This document shows, in pieces, positions 40,150 through 50,854 of a stretch of 64,000 nucleotides of DNA. Origin of the DNA: Colwellia sp. 20A7 (GTDB lineage: Bacteria > Pseudomonadota > Gammaproteobacteria > Enterobacterales > Alteromonadaceae). The notes beneath the pieces are model-generated. The model did not search any database. It was not told the DNA's origin and saw nothing but the letters and a program-made list of their open reading frames with translations. The stretch covers positions 496,001-560,000 of the forward strand of contig NZ_CP047130.1 in assembly GCF_009832865.1 (NCBI RefSeq), given 5' to 3'. Position numbers and translations under genes: made by a program. Each line of letters opens with the position of its first letter. Position 1 is the first letter of the stretch.

Positions 40150-40992
40150 ATGATCGAAAACGAGAAGCATGAGAATTTAGTTGATATACATAATCTAACC
40201 TTTAAACGAGGTGAACGGGTTATTTATAATGATATTAGTTTGTCTATCCCTACAGGAAAAGTTACCGCAATTATGGGGCCAAGTGGTATTGGAAAAACCA
40301 CCTTGTTACGCTTAATTGGTGGGCAGATTAAACCTGAATCTGGAAAAATATTATTTGCAGGTAATGATATTCCACAGCTTTCTCGAAAAAAATTATATGA
40401 AACACGTAAACGTATGAGCATGTTATTTCAAAGTGGCGCGCTTTTTACGGATATGAGTGTTTATGACAATATTGCCTTCCCTATTCGTGAACACAGCCAA
40501 TTACCTGAAGCTATTATTGAAAAAATAGTGCTCATGAAACTTGAAGCCGTCGGATTACGTGGTGCAAGAGATCTACATCCTAATGAACTTTCTGGCGGAA
40601 TGGCGCGACGTGTTGCATTAGCTCGTGCTATTGCGCTTGATCCTGAATTAATTTTATATGACGAACCTTTTGCGGGACAAGATCCAATATCTATGGGCGT
40701 TATTGTTCGCCTAATTCGCTCGCTAAGTGATGCTTTAGGTTTAACATCCGTGGTTGTATCACATGACGTGCCAGAAGTGATGAGTATTGCTGATTATATT
40801 TATATTATTGCCGAGCAAAAAATTATTGGTCAAGGAACCCCTGATCAAATTAGAAATCATGACTCCTTGTTAGTTAAACAATTTGTGCAAGGCGAGGCCG
40901 ATGGCCCAGTGCCTTTTCATTTTGAAGCGCCTAATTATCAAAATGAATTAATTAAAGATTCAAATGCGTTAAGCGAAAGAGGAAAACGTTGA
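40150..40992 (+). CDS. mlaF: Phospholipid transport ATPase MlaF
   Basis: 280 residues; ATPase of the MlaFEDB inner-membrane complex that maintains outer-membrane lipid asymmetry. Walker [10 protein letters not shown], signature LSGGMARR, Walker [14 protein letters not shown] and H-loop VSHDVPE are all intact. The final ~25 residues reach beyond the core fold and in E. coli exchange between MlaF subunits. Overlaps mlaE by 4 bases. Confidence 0.96.
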   Translation: MIENEKHENLVDIHNLTFKRGERVIYNDISLSIPTGKVTAIMGPSGIGKTTLLRLIGGQIKPESGKILFAGNDIPQLSRKKLYETRKRMSMLFQSGALFTDMSVYDNIAFPIREHSQLPEAIIEKIVLMKLEAVGLRGARDLHPNELSGGMARRVALARAIALDPELILYDEPFAGQDPISMGVIVRLIRSLSDALGLTSVVVSHDVPEVMSIADYIYIIAEQKIIGQGTPDQIRNHDSLLVKQFVQGEADGPVPFHFEAPNYQNELIKDSNALSERGKR

Positions 40993-41768
40993 TGAATCAA
41001 TTACAGCTATTAGGTCGAAATACTTTAGCGTTAATTAGCGGATTAGGGCGAGCTGTTATTGTCTTATTTTCTGCTTTATTACATATTCCTAATATTCGTA
41101 AAGGAACGCCCTTATTAATACACCAGCTTTATAGTATTGGTGTTATGTCGTTAGTTATCACGGTTGTTTCTGGTGGCTTTATTGGCATGGTCTTAGCGTT
41201 GCAAGGCTATACTATTTTGGTGAGTTATGGTGCGGAAGCAAGTCTTGGACCAATGGTTGCTCTCTCTTTATTGCGTGAACTAGGCCCTGTCGTTGCCGCA
41301 TTATTATTTGCCGGCCGAGCTGGCTCAGCATTGACTGCTGAAATAGGTTTGATGAAAGCAACCGAACAGTTATCAAGTTTAGAAATGATGGCAGTTGACC
41401 CTTTACGTCGCGTGATTGCGCCACGATTTTGGGCCGGCTTTATTAGTTTACCTCTGTTAGCCGCGATATTCTCAATGGTTGGCATATTAGGAGCTCATTT
41501 AGTTGGCGTTGATTGGTTAGGTGTTGATGCCGGTACTTTTTGGTCTGTTATGCAGGCTCAAGTAGATTTTAATAAAGATATTTTAAATGGTATTATCAAA
41601 AGTGTAGTTTTTGCTTTTGTTGTTACTTGGATTGCTGTTTATAAAGGATTTGATTGTGAACCTACCTCTGAAGGTATTTCAAGGGCCACAACTTCAACTG
41701 TGGTACAATCATCGTTATTAGTATTAGCACTAGATTTTGTTTTAACGGCATTGATGTTTGCAAGGTAG
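40989..41768 (+). CDS. mlaE: Phospholipid transport permease MlaE
   Basis: 259 residues, integral membrane permease. [21 protein letters not shown], the loop [22 protein letters not shown] and the C-terminal [13 protein letters not shown] segment are conserved MlaE motifs. ATGA overlap with mlaF implies coupled translation. Confidence 0.96.
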   Translation: MMNQLQLLGRNTLALISGLGRAVIVLFSALLHIPNIRKGTPLLIHQLYSIGVMSLVITVVSGGFIGMVLALQGYTILVSYGAEASLGPMVALSLLRELGPVVAALLFAGRAGSALTAEIGLMKATEQLSSLEMMAVDPLRRVIAPRFWAGFISLPLLAAIFSMVGILGAHLVGVDWLGVDAGTFWSVMQAQVDFNKDILNGIIKSVVFAFVVTWIAVYKGFDCEPTSEGISRATTSTVVQSSLLVLALDFVLTALMFAR

Positions 41769-41825
41769 TATTGATTCTGAATACCGACTTTGTTTTGTGT
41801 TTTAAGTAAATTTTAAAGGCGTTTG

Positions 41826-42305
41826 GTGAAAGACATGTTGTCAAAAAAAATAGAGTTAATGGTAGGCTTTTTTGTTGCTTTAGGTATTGCTGCATTACTT
41901 ATGTTGGCATTAAAAGTCGCTAACAGTGGTATGTCGGGTGGAGGTGAACATTATAACCTTTTTGCCAAGTTTGATAATATCGGCGGATTAAAAATACGTT
42001 CTCCTATAAAAGTAGGTGGCGTTGTCGTTGGTCGTGTTAGTGATATATCCCTTGATGAAACAGATTATACACCTATAGTTACATTAGAAATCTACAGTAA
42101 ATATAACCAATTCTCAGAAGCTACGTCAGTTGCTATTTTAACTGCAGGTTTACTGGGTGAACAATACATAGGTCTACAGCCAGGCTTTATGATTGAATCT
42201 TTAGATATTCTTCAACCAAATGATTTTATTGAAGATACCAAGCCTGCTTTAGTTTTAGAAGAATTAATAGGGCAGTTTTTATTTAGCCAAGGAAGTGGTG
42301 ATTAG
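41826..42305 (+). CDS. mlaD: Phospholipid-binding MCE protein MlaD
   Basis: 159 residues from a GTG at 41826, which is six bases after AAAGG; TTG 41823 and ATG 41835 are alternatives. A single N-terminal helix (~10-30) anchors the MCE domain (~42-120: FAKFDNIGGLKIRSPIKVGGV, then GEQYIGLQPG), whose hexamer forms the periplasmic lipid tunnel. Fits between mlaE and mlaC as usual. Confidence 0.93.
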   Translation: MKDMLSKKIELMVGFFVALGIAALLMLALKVANSGMSGGGEHYNLFAKFDNIGGLKIRSPIKVGGVVVGRVSDISLDETDYTPIVTLEIYSKYNQFSEATSVAILTAGLLGEQYIGLQPGFMIESLDILQPNDFIEDTKPALVLEELIGQFLFSQGSGD

Positions 42306-42307
42306 TA

Positions 42308-43039
42308 ATGAAAGAGGAGAGCGTCAATAAAATGATAAATTTAAAAACCACATTATTTCTAGCGGCTATTTTATCTTGTTTATCAGTACAAAGCACTTTT
42401 GTATATGCTGCTGAACAAGCAACTAACATAGAAGATGATGAAGCAGAAGAGTCTATAGATCCGTCTCGTATTTATGTTGATAAAAAAGACCCTTATTTAA
42501 TGATAAAGGAAGTTGCTGGTAATACCTTCAAACGTTTTGCTGATGAGCAACGAGCAATAAAGGCTAATCCAAATATAATTAAGAATATTGTTCGTGAAGA
42601 ATTGATGCCTTACATTAACTATCAATACTCAGCATTTAAAGTTATTGGTAAGCATTTAAAGAATACTACTGAGCAAGAAAGAAAAGAGTTTGTCCCTGTG
42701 TTTAGAGAGTACTTAATCACTTCTTACGCACAAGTTTTTACTTTATATGATAATCAAGCGGTTGAATTTGCGCCGGCTAAAGATTTTTCAGATAATAAAA
42801 TTGTAGCAGTAGATACGCGTATTATTATGTCAGGAAGAGATAATATTGATGTTTCATTCAAAGTAAGAAAAAATAGAAAAACAGATGAATGGAAAGCCTT
42901 TGATATGATAGCAGAAGGTGTTAGTTTACTGGACAGTAAACAGGCGGAACTCGGCGGTGTTATTCGTCAAAAAGGCTTGCCTCATGTGACAGAGCTATTA
43001 AGAGAGAAAAGCGAGCGGGATATTGTTTTTAAAGAATAA
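42308..43039 (+). CDS. mlaC: Periplasmic phospholipid carrier MlaC
   Basis: 243 residues (an internal ATG at 42332 starts directly at the signal peptide MINLKTTLFLAAIL). Mature MlaC shuttles phospholipid between MlaA-OmpC at the outer membrane and MlaFEDB. ELMPYINYQYSAFKVIGKHLK and FVPVFREYLITSYAQVF are conserved. The acidic insertion after the signal (DDEAEESID) is lineage-specific. Two bases separate it from mlaD. Confidence 0.93.
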   Translation: MKEESVNKMINLKTTLFLAAILSCLSVQSTFVYAAEQATNIEDDEAEESIDPSRIYVDKKDPYLMIKEVAGNTFKRFADEQRAIKANPNIIKNIVREELMPYINYQYSAFKVIGKHLKNTTEQERKEFVPVFREYLITSYAQVFTLYDNQAVEFAPAKDFSDNKIVAVDTRIIMSGRDNIDVSFKVRKNRKTDEWKAFDMIAEGVSLLDSKQAELGGVIRQKGLPHVTELLREKSERDIVFKE

Positions 43040-43074
43040 TCCGCAAGTAAAAAATATTAAAATAACCTCGGTAA

Positions 43075-43389
43075 ATGGCGACAGAATTTGTGGATAAAAT
43101 TACGTTAAATATTACTAAAGATAATGGGGTGTTAGTCGGTGAGCTAACGCGACAAACAGTGATGCAAATATCTAAAAAAAGTATTAAGCAGATCATTACC
43201 CAACAATCTTCAGTGATAGACTTACAACAAGTTACTCGAATTGATACGGCAGGGCTTGCTTGGCTTTTCTATTTATTAGAACAAGCGAATAGCAGTAGAT
43301 GTCAGTTATCTTTTAGTAATATTCCAGAAAAACTCAATAAATTAATTAGCTTAAGTGGTGTTGAAGGCTTTTTGCCTTTAAATACGTAG
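43075..43389 (+). CDS. mlaB: STAS-domain protein MlaB
   Basis: 104 residues. A STAS fold with the SpoIIAA-like motif VTRIDTAGLAWLFYLLEQ; MlaB binds MlaF and is needed for ATPase assembly. Short and divergent as usual for MlaB, but its place after mlaC and before ibaG leaves little doubt. Confidence 0.9.
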   Translation: MATEFVDKITLNITKDNGVLVGELTRQTVMQISKKSIKQIITQQSSVIDLQQVTRIDTAGLAWLFYLLEQANSSRCQLSFSNIPEKLNKLISLSGVEGFLPLNT

Positions 43390-43419
43390 AGCTAAGAATA
43401 CCAGATTAAGGAATACCCT

Positions 43420-43671
43420 TTGGAAGTAATAGATATAGAAAAATTGATAAATGACGCCCTAGAGCTTGATGAACTATTGGTGAAGTTTGATGGTTCACAA
43501 TGTAGTGTTGTTGCCGTTGCGGATATGTTTGGTGAATTGTCTCGTGTTAAACGTCAACAAGTTGTTTTTTCAGCACTCGCTGGTGCTATTAAAGATGGCA
43601 GTATTCATGCAGTGACAGTAAAAACTTTTACTACTGCACAATGGCAACGAGATAAATTGTTCAATATGTAA
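43420..43671 (+). CDS. ibaG: BolA-family protein IbaG
   Basis: 83 residues from a TTG start, supported by AGGAA a few bases before it. IbaG/YrbA is a BolA paralogue that binds [2Fe-2S] with monothiol glutaredoxin and is linked to acid stress and envelope integrity. The conserved DGSQCSVVAVADMFGELSRVKRQQ and VKTFT segments are present. Always between mlaB and murA in this lineage. Confidence 0.92.
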   Translation: MEVIDIEKLINDALELDELLVKFDGSQCSVVAVADMFGELSRVKRQQVVFSALAGAIKDGSIHAVTVKTFTTAQWQRDKLFNM

Positions 43672-43832
43672 GAGTACTGCCTAATGCAATTAGTCATAGT
43701 TGTATTCAAACGTAAGATCAAACAATTAAATTTTCTAGCACGCTACAGTGCCGATGAGACAAATTGTTTAATAAGTAAAGGCATGCAATACTAGTTAAGT
43801 ATTTATCCATTCATTTTTTAAGTAAGAAGTAA

Positions 43833-45116
<1,284 letters not shown>

Positions 45117-45173
45117 TTTACTGACACTACAGCAAAAACGTTATTGATTTTATTGTAGTAAAATTAAAAATAT

Positions 45174-45224
45174 ATAAAAGCCAGATTTTACGTAGAACTT
45201 TCTACTGTGAATTCTGGCTTTTGC
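45174..45224 (+). terminator. Terminator after murA
   Basis: A long hairpin, AAAAGCCAGA plus TTTTACGTAGA on the left pairing with TCTACTGTGAA plus TCTGGCTTTT on the right, with an ACTT loop and T run at 45219-45222. It closes the mla-murA transcript. Confidence 0.8.
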
Positions 45225-45306
45225 AGTATTATAAATGGCGTAACTTCAAAAATAACCAACACATTCTGTTGTTTTACTATTAGAATGCGCCTCGAAATTT
45301 GTTTAC

Positions 45307-45312
45307 TATAAT
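45307..45312 (+). promoter_or_regulatory. Candidate -10 box of putA
   Basis: A perfect TATAAT 41 bases before the putA ATG. No good -35 lies 16-18 bases upstream, so an activator such as the adjacent Lrp-family protein may be needed. Prediction only. Confidence 0.35.
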
Positions 45313-45352
45313 CAAGACAGAAATACTCTGTTTGCTTTGTTGAGGTTCGCCA

Positions 45353-48300
45353 ATGCTATTTACTGGTTCATTTAATACGGATTGCACAATTCGTCAGAAA
45401 ATTCGTGAGTTTTACCGCATAGATGAAAATATTGCTGTAGACCATATTTTACCATTTGCAGAGGTAAATGTGAGTGCGCGAAGTCGTGCTTGGGAACGTG
45501 CCCGTAAAATGGTATTGCAAATTCGTCAAGACCAAGAAGGTAATGGTGCTATTGATGCACTATTAAACGAATACTCGTTATCTTCAGATGAAGGTGTTGT
45601 TTTGATGTGCTTGGCTGAAGCTCTTTTACGAGTGCCTGATAAGCATACACAAGATGTATTGATACGTGACAAAATATCACAAGGTCAATGGAGTACGCAT
45701 TTAGGAACAAGTGATTCTATTTTTGTTAATGCGTCTTCTTGGGGTCTATTAATCACAGGCTCTATGGTTGATTACGCTGATAAACGTAAACAAGATAAAT
45801 TTGGTTTATTGAAAAAAACTATTGGCCGTTTGGGCGAACCTGTTATTCGTAAATCGATGAACTACGCCATGAAAATTATGGGTAAGCAGTTCGTAATGGG
45901 AGAGACTATCAAGGAAGCGACTGTACGCGCTGCCACTAAAGAGCAGCAAGGCTATGTCTATTCTTACGATATGCTAGGCGAAGGTGCTCGTTCAATGGCT
46001 GATGCTGAGCGCTATTTGAAGTCATATCAAGATGCTATTGAAGAAATTGGCAAAGTTGCGCTTGCTTCAGGTAAAAATGATCCACGCCGTGTTCCTGGTA
46101 TTTCAGTAAAATTATCTGCTATTCATCCTCGTTATGAGTTTACTCATCAAGCGCGTGTGATGGATGAAATTGTTCCTAAATTAAAGGCTCTTTGTTTACA
46201 AGCTAAACGCTATAATATTGGCTTAACTGTTGATGCCGAAGAATCTGAACGATTAGATATATCACTTGATATTATTGAAGCCGTTTTTACTGATACAGAG
46301 CTTGGTGATTGGCAAGGGTTTGGTATTGCATTACAAGCTTATCAAAAACGCGCAATGTTTGTTGTTGATTGGTTAAGAGAACTAACACTTAAAACAAATC
46401 GTCGTATGATGGTTCGTTTAGTTAAAGGCGCTTATTGGGATACAGAAATTAAAAATGCTCAAAAAGATGGCATGACCGATTTCCCTGTATTTACCCGTAA
46501 ATCTTCGACTGATGTTTCTTATCATGCTTGTGCGAATAAGTTACTTGATTATCGTGATAGTATATACCCGCAATTCGCTACGCATAATGCCTATACAGCA
46601 GCAACAATTGTTGAACTTGCCGGTGAAGATAAAAATGGTTTTGAGTTCCAATGCTTACATGGCATGGGAGATTCTTTATATGACCAGATAGTATCTCAAG
46701 AAAGTATTCAATGCCGAATTTATGCGCCTGTTGGGCATCATGAAGACTTGTTGGCTTATTTAGTGCGTCGTCTATTAGAAAATGGGGCTAACTCTTCTTT
46801 TGTGAACGCAATTGTTGATGAATCACAACCTGTAGAGTCTTTACTTGAAGATCCCGTAGAGAAAACACAGCGCTTAAAAGATAGATACAATGGGCAAATT
46901 ATGATGCCTATTGATCTTTATCGAAATGAAAATAAGAAAAAATTAAGTATCCCAATTGATAGTCGTGATAACTCAAAAGGGCTCGATCTAACTGATATTC
47001 CTACTATTACTGATTTAAAATCAGCATTAGATAATTGGTTTGTTGATAACCTGCTGAATAAGAATGATGTACCTGAAGGTGCCGAGGCGGTTAGAAACCC
47101 TGCTAATCATAGTGAAATCATAGGTTTCCATTATCTTCATACGAAAGAAGAAATGTTAACAATGATCGATCAAGCTGAGAATGCTTTTGTAACTTGGTCG
47201 CAAACACCAGTAAAAGATCGTGCAGACTTATTATGCCGTATCGCTGATATCTTAGAGCGACATATGGATGAGTTGATTGCCTTGTGTATTAAAGAAGCAG
47301 GTAAGGTTGCTCAAGATGGTATTGATGAGGTGCGTGAAGCTGTTGATTTTTGTCGATATTATGCTGCCCGTGCGATAGAGCAAAGTGAAGATGAAAGGCT
47401 TGAACCTCGTGGTGTTGTATTATGTATTAGTCCTTGGAATTTTCCTTTAGCAATATTTTTAGGGCAAGTTGCCGCCGCTATTGTTACCGGTAATACCGTA
47501 TTAGCAAAATCAGCAGAACAAACGAGTCTTATTGCTTTACGTACTATTGAGTTAATGCAATCAGTGGGATTACCTCAAGATGTTGTACAGGTTGTTTTAG
47601 CTCGAGGTAGTGATGTAGGCAGCATAATAGTGCCTGATGAAAGAGTTGCTGCGATTATGTTTACAGGCTCGACTGAAACAGGAACGCGAATTTCTCAAAC
47701 ATTAGCAGAGCGAGGAGGCGATCAAGTTCCATTGATTGCTGAAACAGGTGGACAGAACTGTATGATAGTTGATTCTACTGCTTTACCAGAGCAAGTAGTT
47801 GATGATGTCATTTCTTCTGGTTTTCAATCAGCAGGTCAACGTTGTTCAGCTTTAAGAGTCTTGTTTTTACAAGAGGATATTGCTGATGGTGTCATTACTA
47901 TGCTTAAAGGTGCTTTAGCTGAATTACATGTTGGTAATCCGGCCAAGCTAAGTACTGATGTTGGCCCGGTCATTGATCAAAAAGCACTTGATGCGCTTAA
48001 TGCTCATAGTGATTATATGGAAAGTAATGGCACTCTTTTATATCAGTGCGAGTTATTTGGGGGCGATAATGGCGCAGATATTAAGCCTGAAGATGGTCAC
48101 TTCTTCTTTGCACCACGCTTGTATGAAATTAGTGATATTAATGTTTTAACCAAAGAAGTTTTTGGTCCTTGTGTTCATGTTATTCGTTTTAAAGGTGAGG
48201 AAATAGAAGACGTTATTGAAAAGATTAATGGTACCGGCTTTGGTTTAACCATGGGTATTCATACGCGTATAGAGCATAGAGCGATTGAACTAGCTAAATT

Positions 48301-49219
48301 ATCACGAGCAGGTAATGTTTATATTAATCGCAATATCATTGGTGCAATTGTAGGTGTACAACCTTTTGGTGGGCGAGGCCTTTCAGGCACAGGTCCTAAA
48401 GCTGGTGGTCCTAATTATCTTTCACGTTTAGTTGTTGAAAAAGCAACACCTGATGAGGAAAAAATTCATTTATTACCTGCGCAAGCACTTGCTTTAACCG
48501 GAGATGAAGTAACGCAATTACAAGCTGATACTTTTATGGATATAGCGGATGATGCACAGAAAAAATGGCGTTTAACTGATTTAAATACCCGTATTTCTCA
48601 TGTAAGGCAATTGCTTGCAAAAATTGCGCATGTTGAAATTGTGGATGACCTAGCAGAGAACTTGAATCGCACTTTAGCTGCGGCTCGTGATCAGTTAATC
48701 AATATTGAAAAACGCATGAAGAAACCACAAGAGCTACCAGGGCCTACAGGTGAATCTAATATAATTTATTTAGAAAACCGTGGGAGCCTTATTTGTTTTG
48801 CTGACGATAATGTAAGTTTTCATTTTTGGGTAATGTCTGTTGTTACGGCATTAGCAACCGGTAATACGGTAATATCAGTGGTATCTGATTTGTATTATGA
48901 AGAAGCATTAGCTTTTAGAGATAAATTTATTTCTACTGGGGCAGATGTGGGTATTTTACAAGTTGCGAAACTACATCATTTAGAAGCTATGTTAGCTCAT
49001 GATGTACTTGCGGGTGTTGTAGTTGATAGTAGCTGTGACTTAAAACATTATATGAGTGAAAAGCTTTCTCAACGTAGTGGGGCTATTTTGCCGGTTATTA
49101 CTTCAGAATATTTTGATAATCTAATTCAACGTTTATTGACTGAAAAAACCATTAGTATTGATACTACCGCGTCAGGTGGTAATACATCATTAATGACTTT
49201 AGTTGAAGAGGATGACTAA
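45353..49219 (+). CDS. putA: Bifunctional proline dehydrogenase / L-glutamate gamma-semialdehyde dehydrogenase PutA
   Basis: 1288 residues converting proline to glutamate in two steps with substrate channelling. The FAD-binding PRODH barrel spans ~150-480 (YSYDMLGEGARSMADAERY, VRLVKGAYWD) and the NAD-dependent aldehyde dehydrogenase ~570-1080 (SPWNFPLAIFLGQ, AETGGQN, catalytic Cys in AGQRCSALR). A C-terminal ~200-residue domain resembles the extra aldehyde-dehydrogenase-like lid of long PutAs. The N-terminal ribbon-helix-helix DNA-binding domain of E. coli-type PutA is absent, so it is not expected to repress its own gene. The Lrp-type gene downstream is the likely regulator. Confidence 0.95.
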   Translation: MLFTGSFNTDCTIRQKIREFYRIDENIAVDHILPFAEVNVSARSRAWERARKMVLQIRQDQEGNGAIDALLNEYSLSSDEGVVLMCLAEALLRVPDKHTQDVLIRDKISQGQWSTHLGTSDSIFVNASSWGLLITGSMVDYADKRKQDKFGLLKKTIGRLGEPVIRKSMNYAMKIMGKQFVMGETIKEATVRAATKEQQGYVYSYDMLGEGARSMADAERYLKSYQDAIEEIGKVALASGKNDPRRVPGISVKLSAIHPRYEFTHQARVMDEIVPKLKALCLQAKRYNIGLTVDAEESERLDISLDIIEAVFTDTELGDWQGFGIALQAYQKRAMFVVDWLRELTLKTNRRMMVRLVKGAYWDTEIKNAQKDGMTDFPVFTRKSSTDVSYHACANKLLDYRDSIYPQFATHNAYTAATIVELAGEDKNGFEFQCLHGMGDSLYDQIVSQESIQCRIYAPVGHHEDLLAYLVRRLLENGANSSFVNAIVDESQPVESLLEDPVEKTQRLKDRYNGQIMMPIDLYRNENKKKLSIPIDSRDNSKGLDLTDIPTITDLKSALDNWFVDNLLNKNDVPEGAEAVRNPANHSEIIGFHYLHTKEEMLTMIDQAENAFVTWSQTPVKDRADLLCRIADILERHMDELIALCIKEAGKVAQDGIDEVREAVDFCRYYAARAIEQSEDERLEPRGVVLCISPWNFPLAIFLGQVAAAIVTGNTVLAKSAEQTSLIALRTIELMQSVGLPQDVVQVVLARGSDVGSIIVPDERVAAIMFTGSTETGTRISQTLAERGGDQVPLIAETGGQNCMIVDSTALPEQVVDDVISSGFQSAGQRCSALRVLFLQEDIADGVITMLKGALAELHVGNPAKLSTDVGPVIDQKALDALNAHSDYMESNGTLLYQCELFGGDNGADIKPEDGHFFFAPRLYEISDINVLTKEVFGPCVHVIRFKGEEIEDVIEKINGTGFGLTMGIHTRIEHRAIELAKLSRAGNVYINRNIIGAIVGVQPFGGRGLSGTGPKAGGPNYLSRLVVEKATPDEEKIHLLPAQALALTGDEVTQLQADTFMDIADDAQKKWRLTDLNTRISHVRQLLAKIAHVEIVDDLAENLNRTLAAARDQLINIEKRMKKPQELPGPTGESNIIYLENRGSLICFADDNVSFHFWVMSVVTALATGNTVISVVSDLYYEEALAFRDKFISTGADVGILQVAKLHHLEAMLAHDVLAGVVVDSSCDLKHYMSEKLSQRSGAILPVITSEYFDNLIQRLLTEKTISIDTTASGGNTSLMTLVEEDD

Positions 49220-49242
49220 GAGCGATTAACATATTAATATCT

Positions 49243-49275
49243 AAAAAGGCGAAACCCTATGGTTTCGCCTTTTTT
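49243..49275 (+). terminator. Terminator after putA
   Basis: A perfect 14-bp stem AAAAAGGCGAAACC / GGTTTCGCCTTTTT with loop CTAT and a T run. A strong rho-independent terminator, so the Lrp-family gene has its own promoter. Confidence 0.93.
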
Positions 49276-49341
49276 ATTTCTTATCCGTTTAATCTATGGC
49301 ATTATTTCTTTTACTCACTATAAATTGTGGTACTTTGGATA

Positions 49342-49812
49342 ATGACCAAAATAAAACCCTTAGATCGTGTCGATATTGCTATTCTAAAAGCACTTCAGTC
49401 AAACGGTCGTATTACCAATGTCGAATTAGCAAAAAAAGTTAATTTAAGTGCAAGTCCATGTTTAGATAGAGTTAAGCGCTTAGAAGAAGGGGGGTATATA
49501 AAACACTACGGTGCTTTTTTAAGTGCTCAAAAGCTTGGCTATGGTATGACAGCCTTTATACAAGTTACTTTAGACAGAACCACGGCAGATGTTTTTAAAT
49601 TATTTAAAAAAGAAGTGGTTAAAATCAAAGAAATTGTAGAATGTCATTTAGTAGCAGGTGGCTATGATTATTTACTAAAAACACGATTTTCTGATATGGA
49701 AAGTTATCGTTTAATTTTAGAAAAAGTTGCTGGATTACCTGCAATATCACAAACTCATACCTATATGGTTACAGAACATATTAAAGAAGATAGTGGTGTA
49801 CCATTTAAATAA
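49342..49812 (+). CDS. Lrp/AsnC-family transcriptional regulator (probable proline-responsive PutR type)
   Basis: 156 residues from the ATG at 49342; the open frame begins at a GTG at 49327, but MTKIKPLDRVDIAIL is the family start. An N-terminal winged HTH (NGRITNVELAKKVNLSASPCLDRVKRLEE) and a C-terminal RAM ligand-binding domain (EIVECHLVAGGYDYLLKTRF) are complete. Its position beside a PutA lacking a DNA-binding domain suggests it senses proline and activates putA, as PutR does elsewhere; the same family also includes leucine-responsive Lrp. Confidence 0.88.
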   Translation: MTKIKPLDRVDIAILKALQSNGRITNVELAKKVNLSASPCLDRVKRLEEGGYIKHYGAFLSAQKLGYGMTAFIQVTLDRTTADVFKLFKKEVVKIKEIVECHLVAGGYDYLLKTRFSDMESYRLILEKVAGLPAISQTHTYMVTEHIKEDSGVPFK

Positions 49813-49846
49813 CTAACTATCAAAATTGATTTAAAAAAGGGTTACT

Positions 49847-50689
49847 ATGAACGCATATGAATATGCACTTCAAGCAAATGGTTCTTTTGCTTTGCCTGAT
49901 GCATGCTTTAAAGTTAAAGCACTCATGGAAGATGAAAACTCAGTTATTACTGATTTTGCCGATGTTATCAGTATTGATCCATCGATGACATCTAGGTTAC
50001 TACAGCTTGCAAATAGCGCTATTTATAATTTCCCAGGGGAAATCAGTACAATTTCGCGGGCAATTACTATTATTGGTACGCAAGCCGTATATAATATGAT
50101 GCTAGTGGATTTGGCCGGATCTGCTTTTAAACACTTTGAAAACCAAGCTATTAATTTACAACGTTTTTGGCGTATGAGTATTTATTGTGGTTTAGCTGCT
50201 AGAGGTTTAGCGATTAAAGCTGGTGTGAAAGATATTGAACGTTTATTTGTTGCGGGTCTATTACAGAATTTAGGTGAATTATTAGTTGCTAAAATTACAC
50301 CTGAAGTTGCACAACACTGTGAACAATATAATCGCGATAATTTACCTTGGGTATTACAAGAATTAGCACTAGGTTATACTTATACTGATGTTTCAGCGGT
50401 GTTACTTAAAATTTGGCAGTTACCAGAAAAGATTATTATTCCTATTCGTCACTTCCATAAAGCACAAAGCCATCAAATTAATAATGATGTGAAAATCTTA
50501 AATTTGGCATCAAGACTCGCTTTACTTGATAGCCATAGCGATCTTTTTGAATTTGATGAATTGGTTGATGAGTCTTTATGCCAAAGCTTAAAATTAAGTA
50601 AAGCGGATATTGAGCAAGTGATTGAGGTAGTGTCAGAGGATGCGGGAAGTATTTTAACAGTAATGAATCCGAAGTTGTTTTCTAGATAA
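49847..50689 (+). CDS. HDOD-domain protein (paralogue 1)
   Basis: 280 residues almost entirely an HDOD domain, a HD-GYP-related helical fold without the catalytic HD pair. IDPSMTSRLLQLANSAIYNFPGEISTISRAI is the typical core. HDOD proteins take part in c-di-GMP and stress signalling but the role here is unknown. It is 34 bases after the Lrp gene and may be co-transcribed. A clear full-length paralogue is at 57966. Confidence 0.88.
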   Translation: MNAYEYALQANGSFALPDACFKVKALMEDENSVITDFADVISIDPSMTSRLLQLANSAIYNFPGEISTISRAITIIGTQAVYNMMLVDLAGSAFKHFENQAINLQRFWRMSIYCGLAARGLAIKAGVKDIERLFVAGLLQNLGELLVAKITPEVAQHCEQYNRDNLPWVLQELALGYTYTDVSAVLLKIWQLPEKIIIPIRHFHKAQSHQINNDVKILNLASRLALLDSHSDLFEFDELVDESLCQSLKLSKADIEQVIEVVSEDAGSILTVMNPKLFSR

Positions 50690-50854
50690 GTTGGCAACGA
50701 TTGTTGAATAGAGCAGTGGATAAAATACTATACACTTATTGATATTGTATGCTGAGCTTAAAAGAGACAAGCGCAAGAAAGCTTGTTAGCATCGAATGGT
50801 TTTAAAAAATTAAAATAAGAATATAAAAAGTATAAAAATAAGTGAAGGACATTT

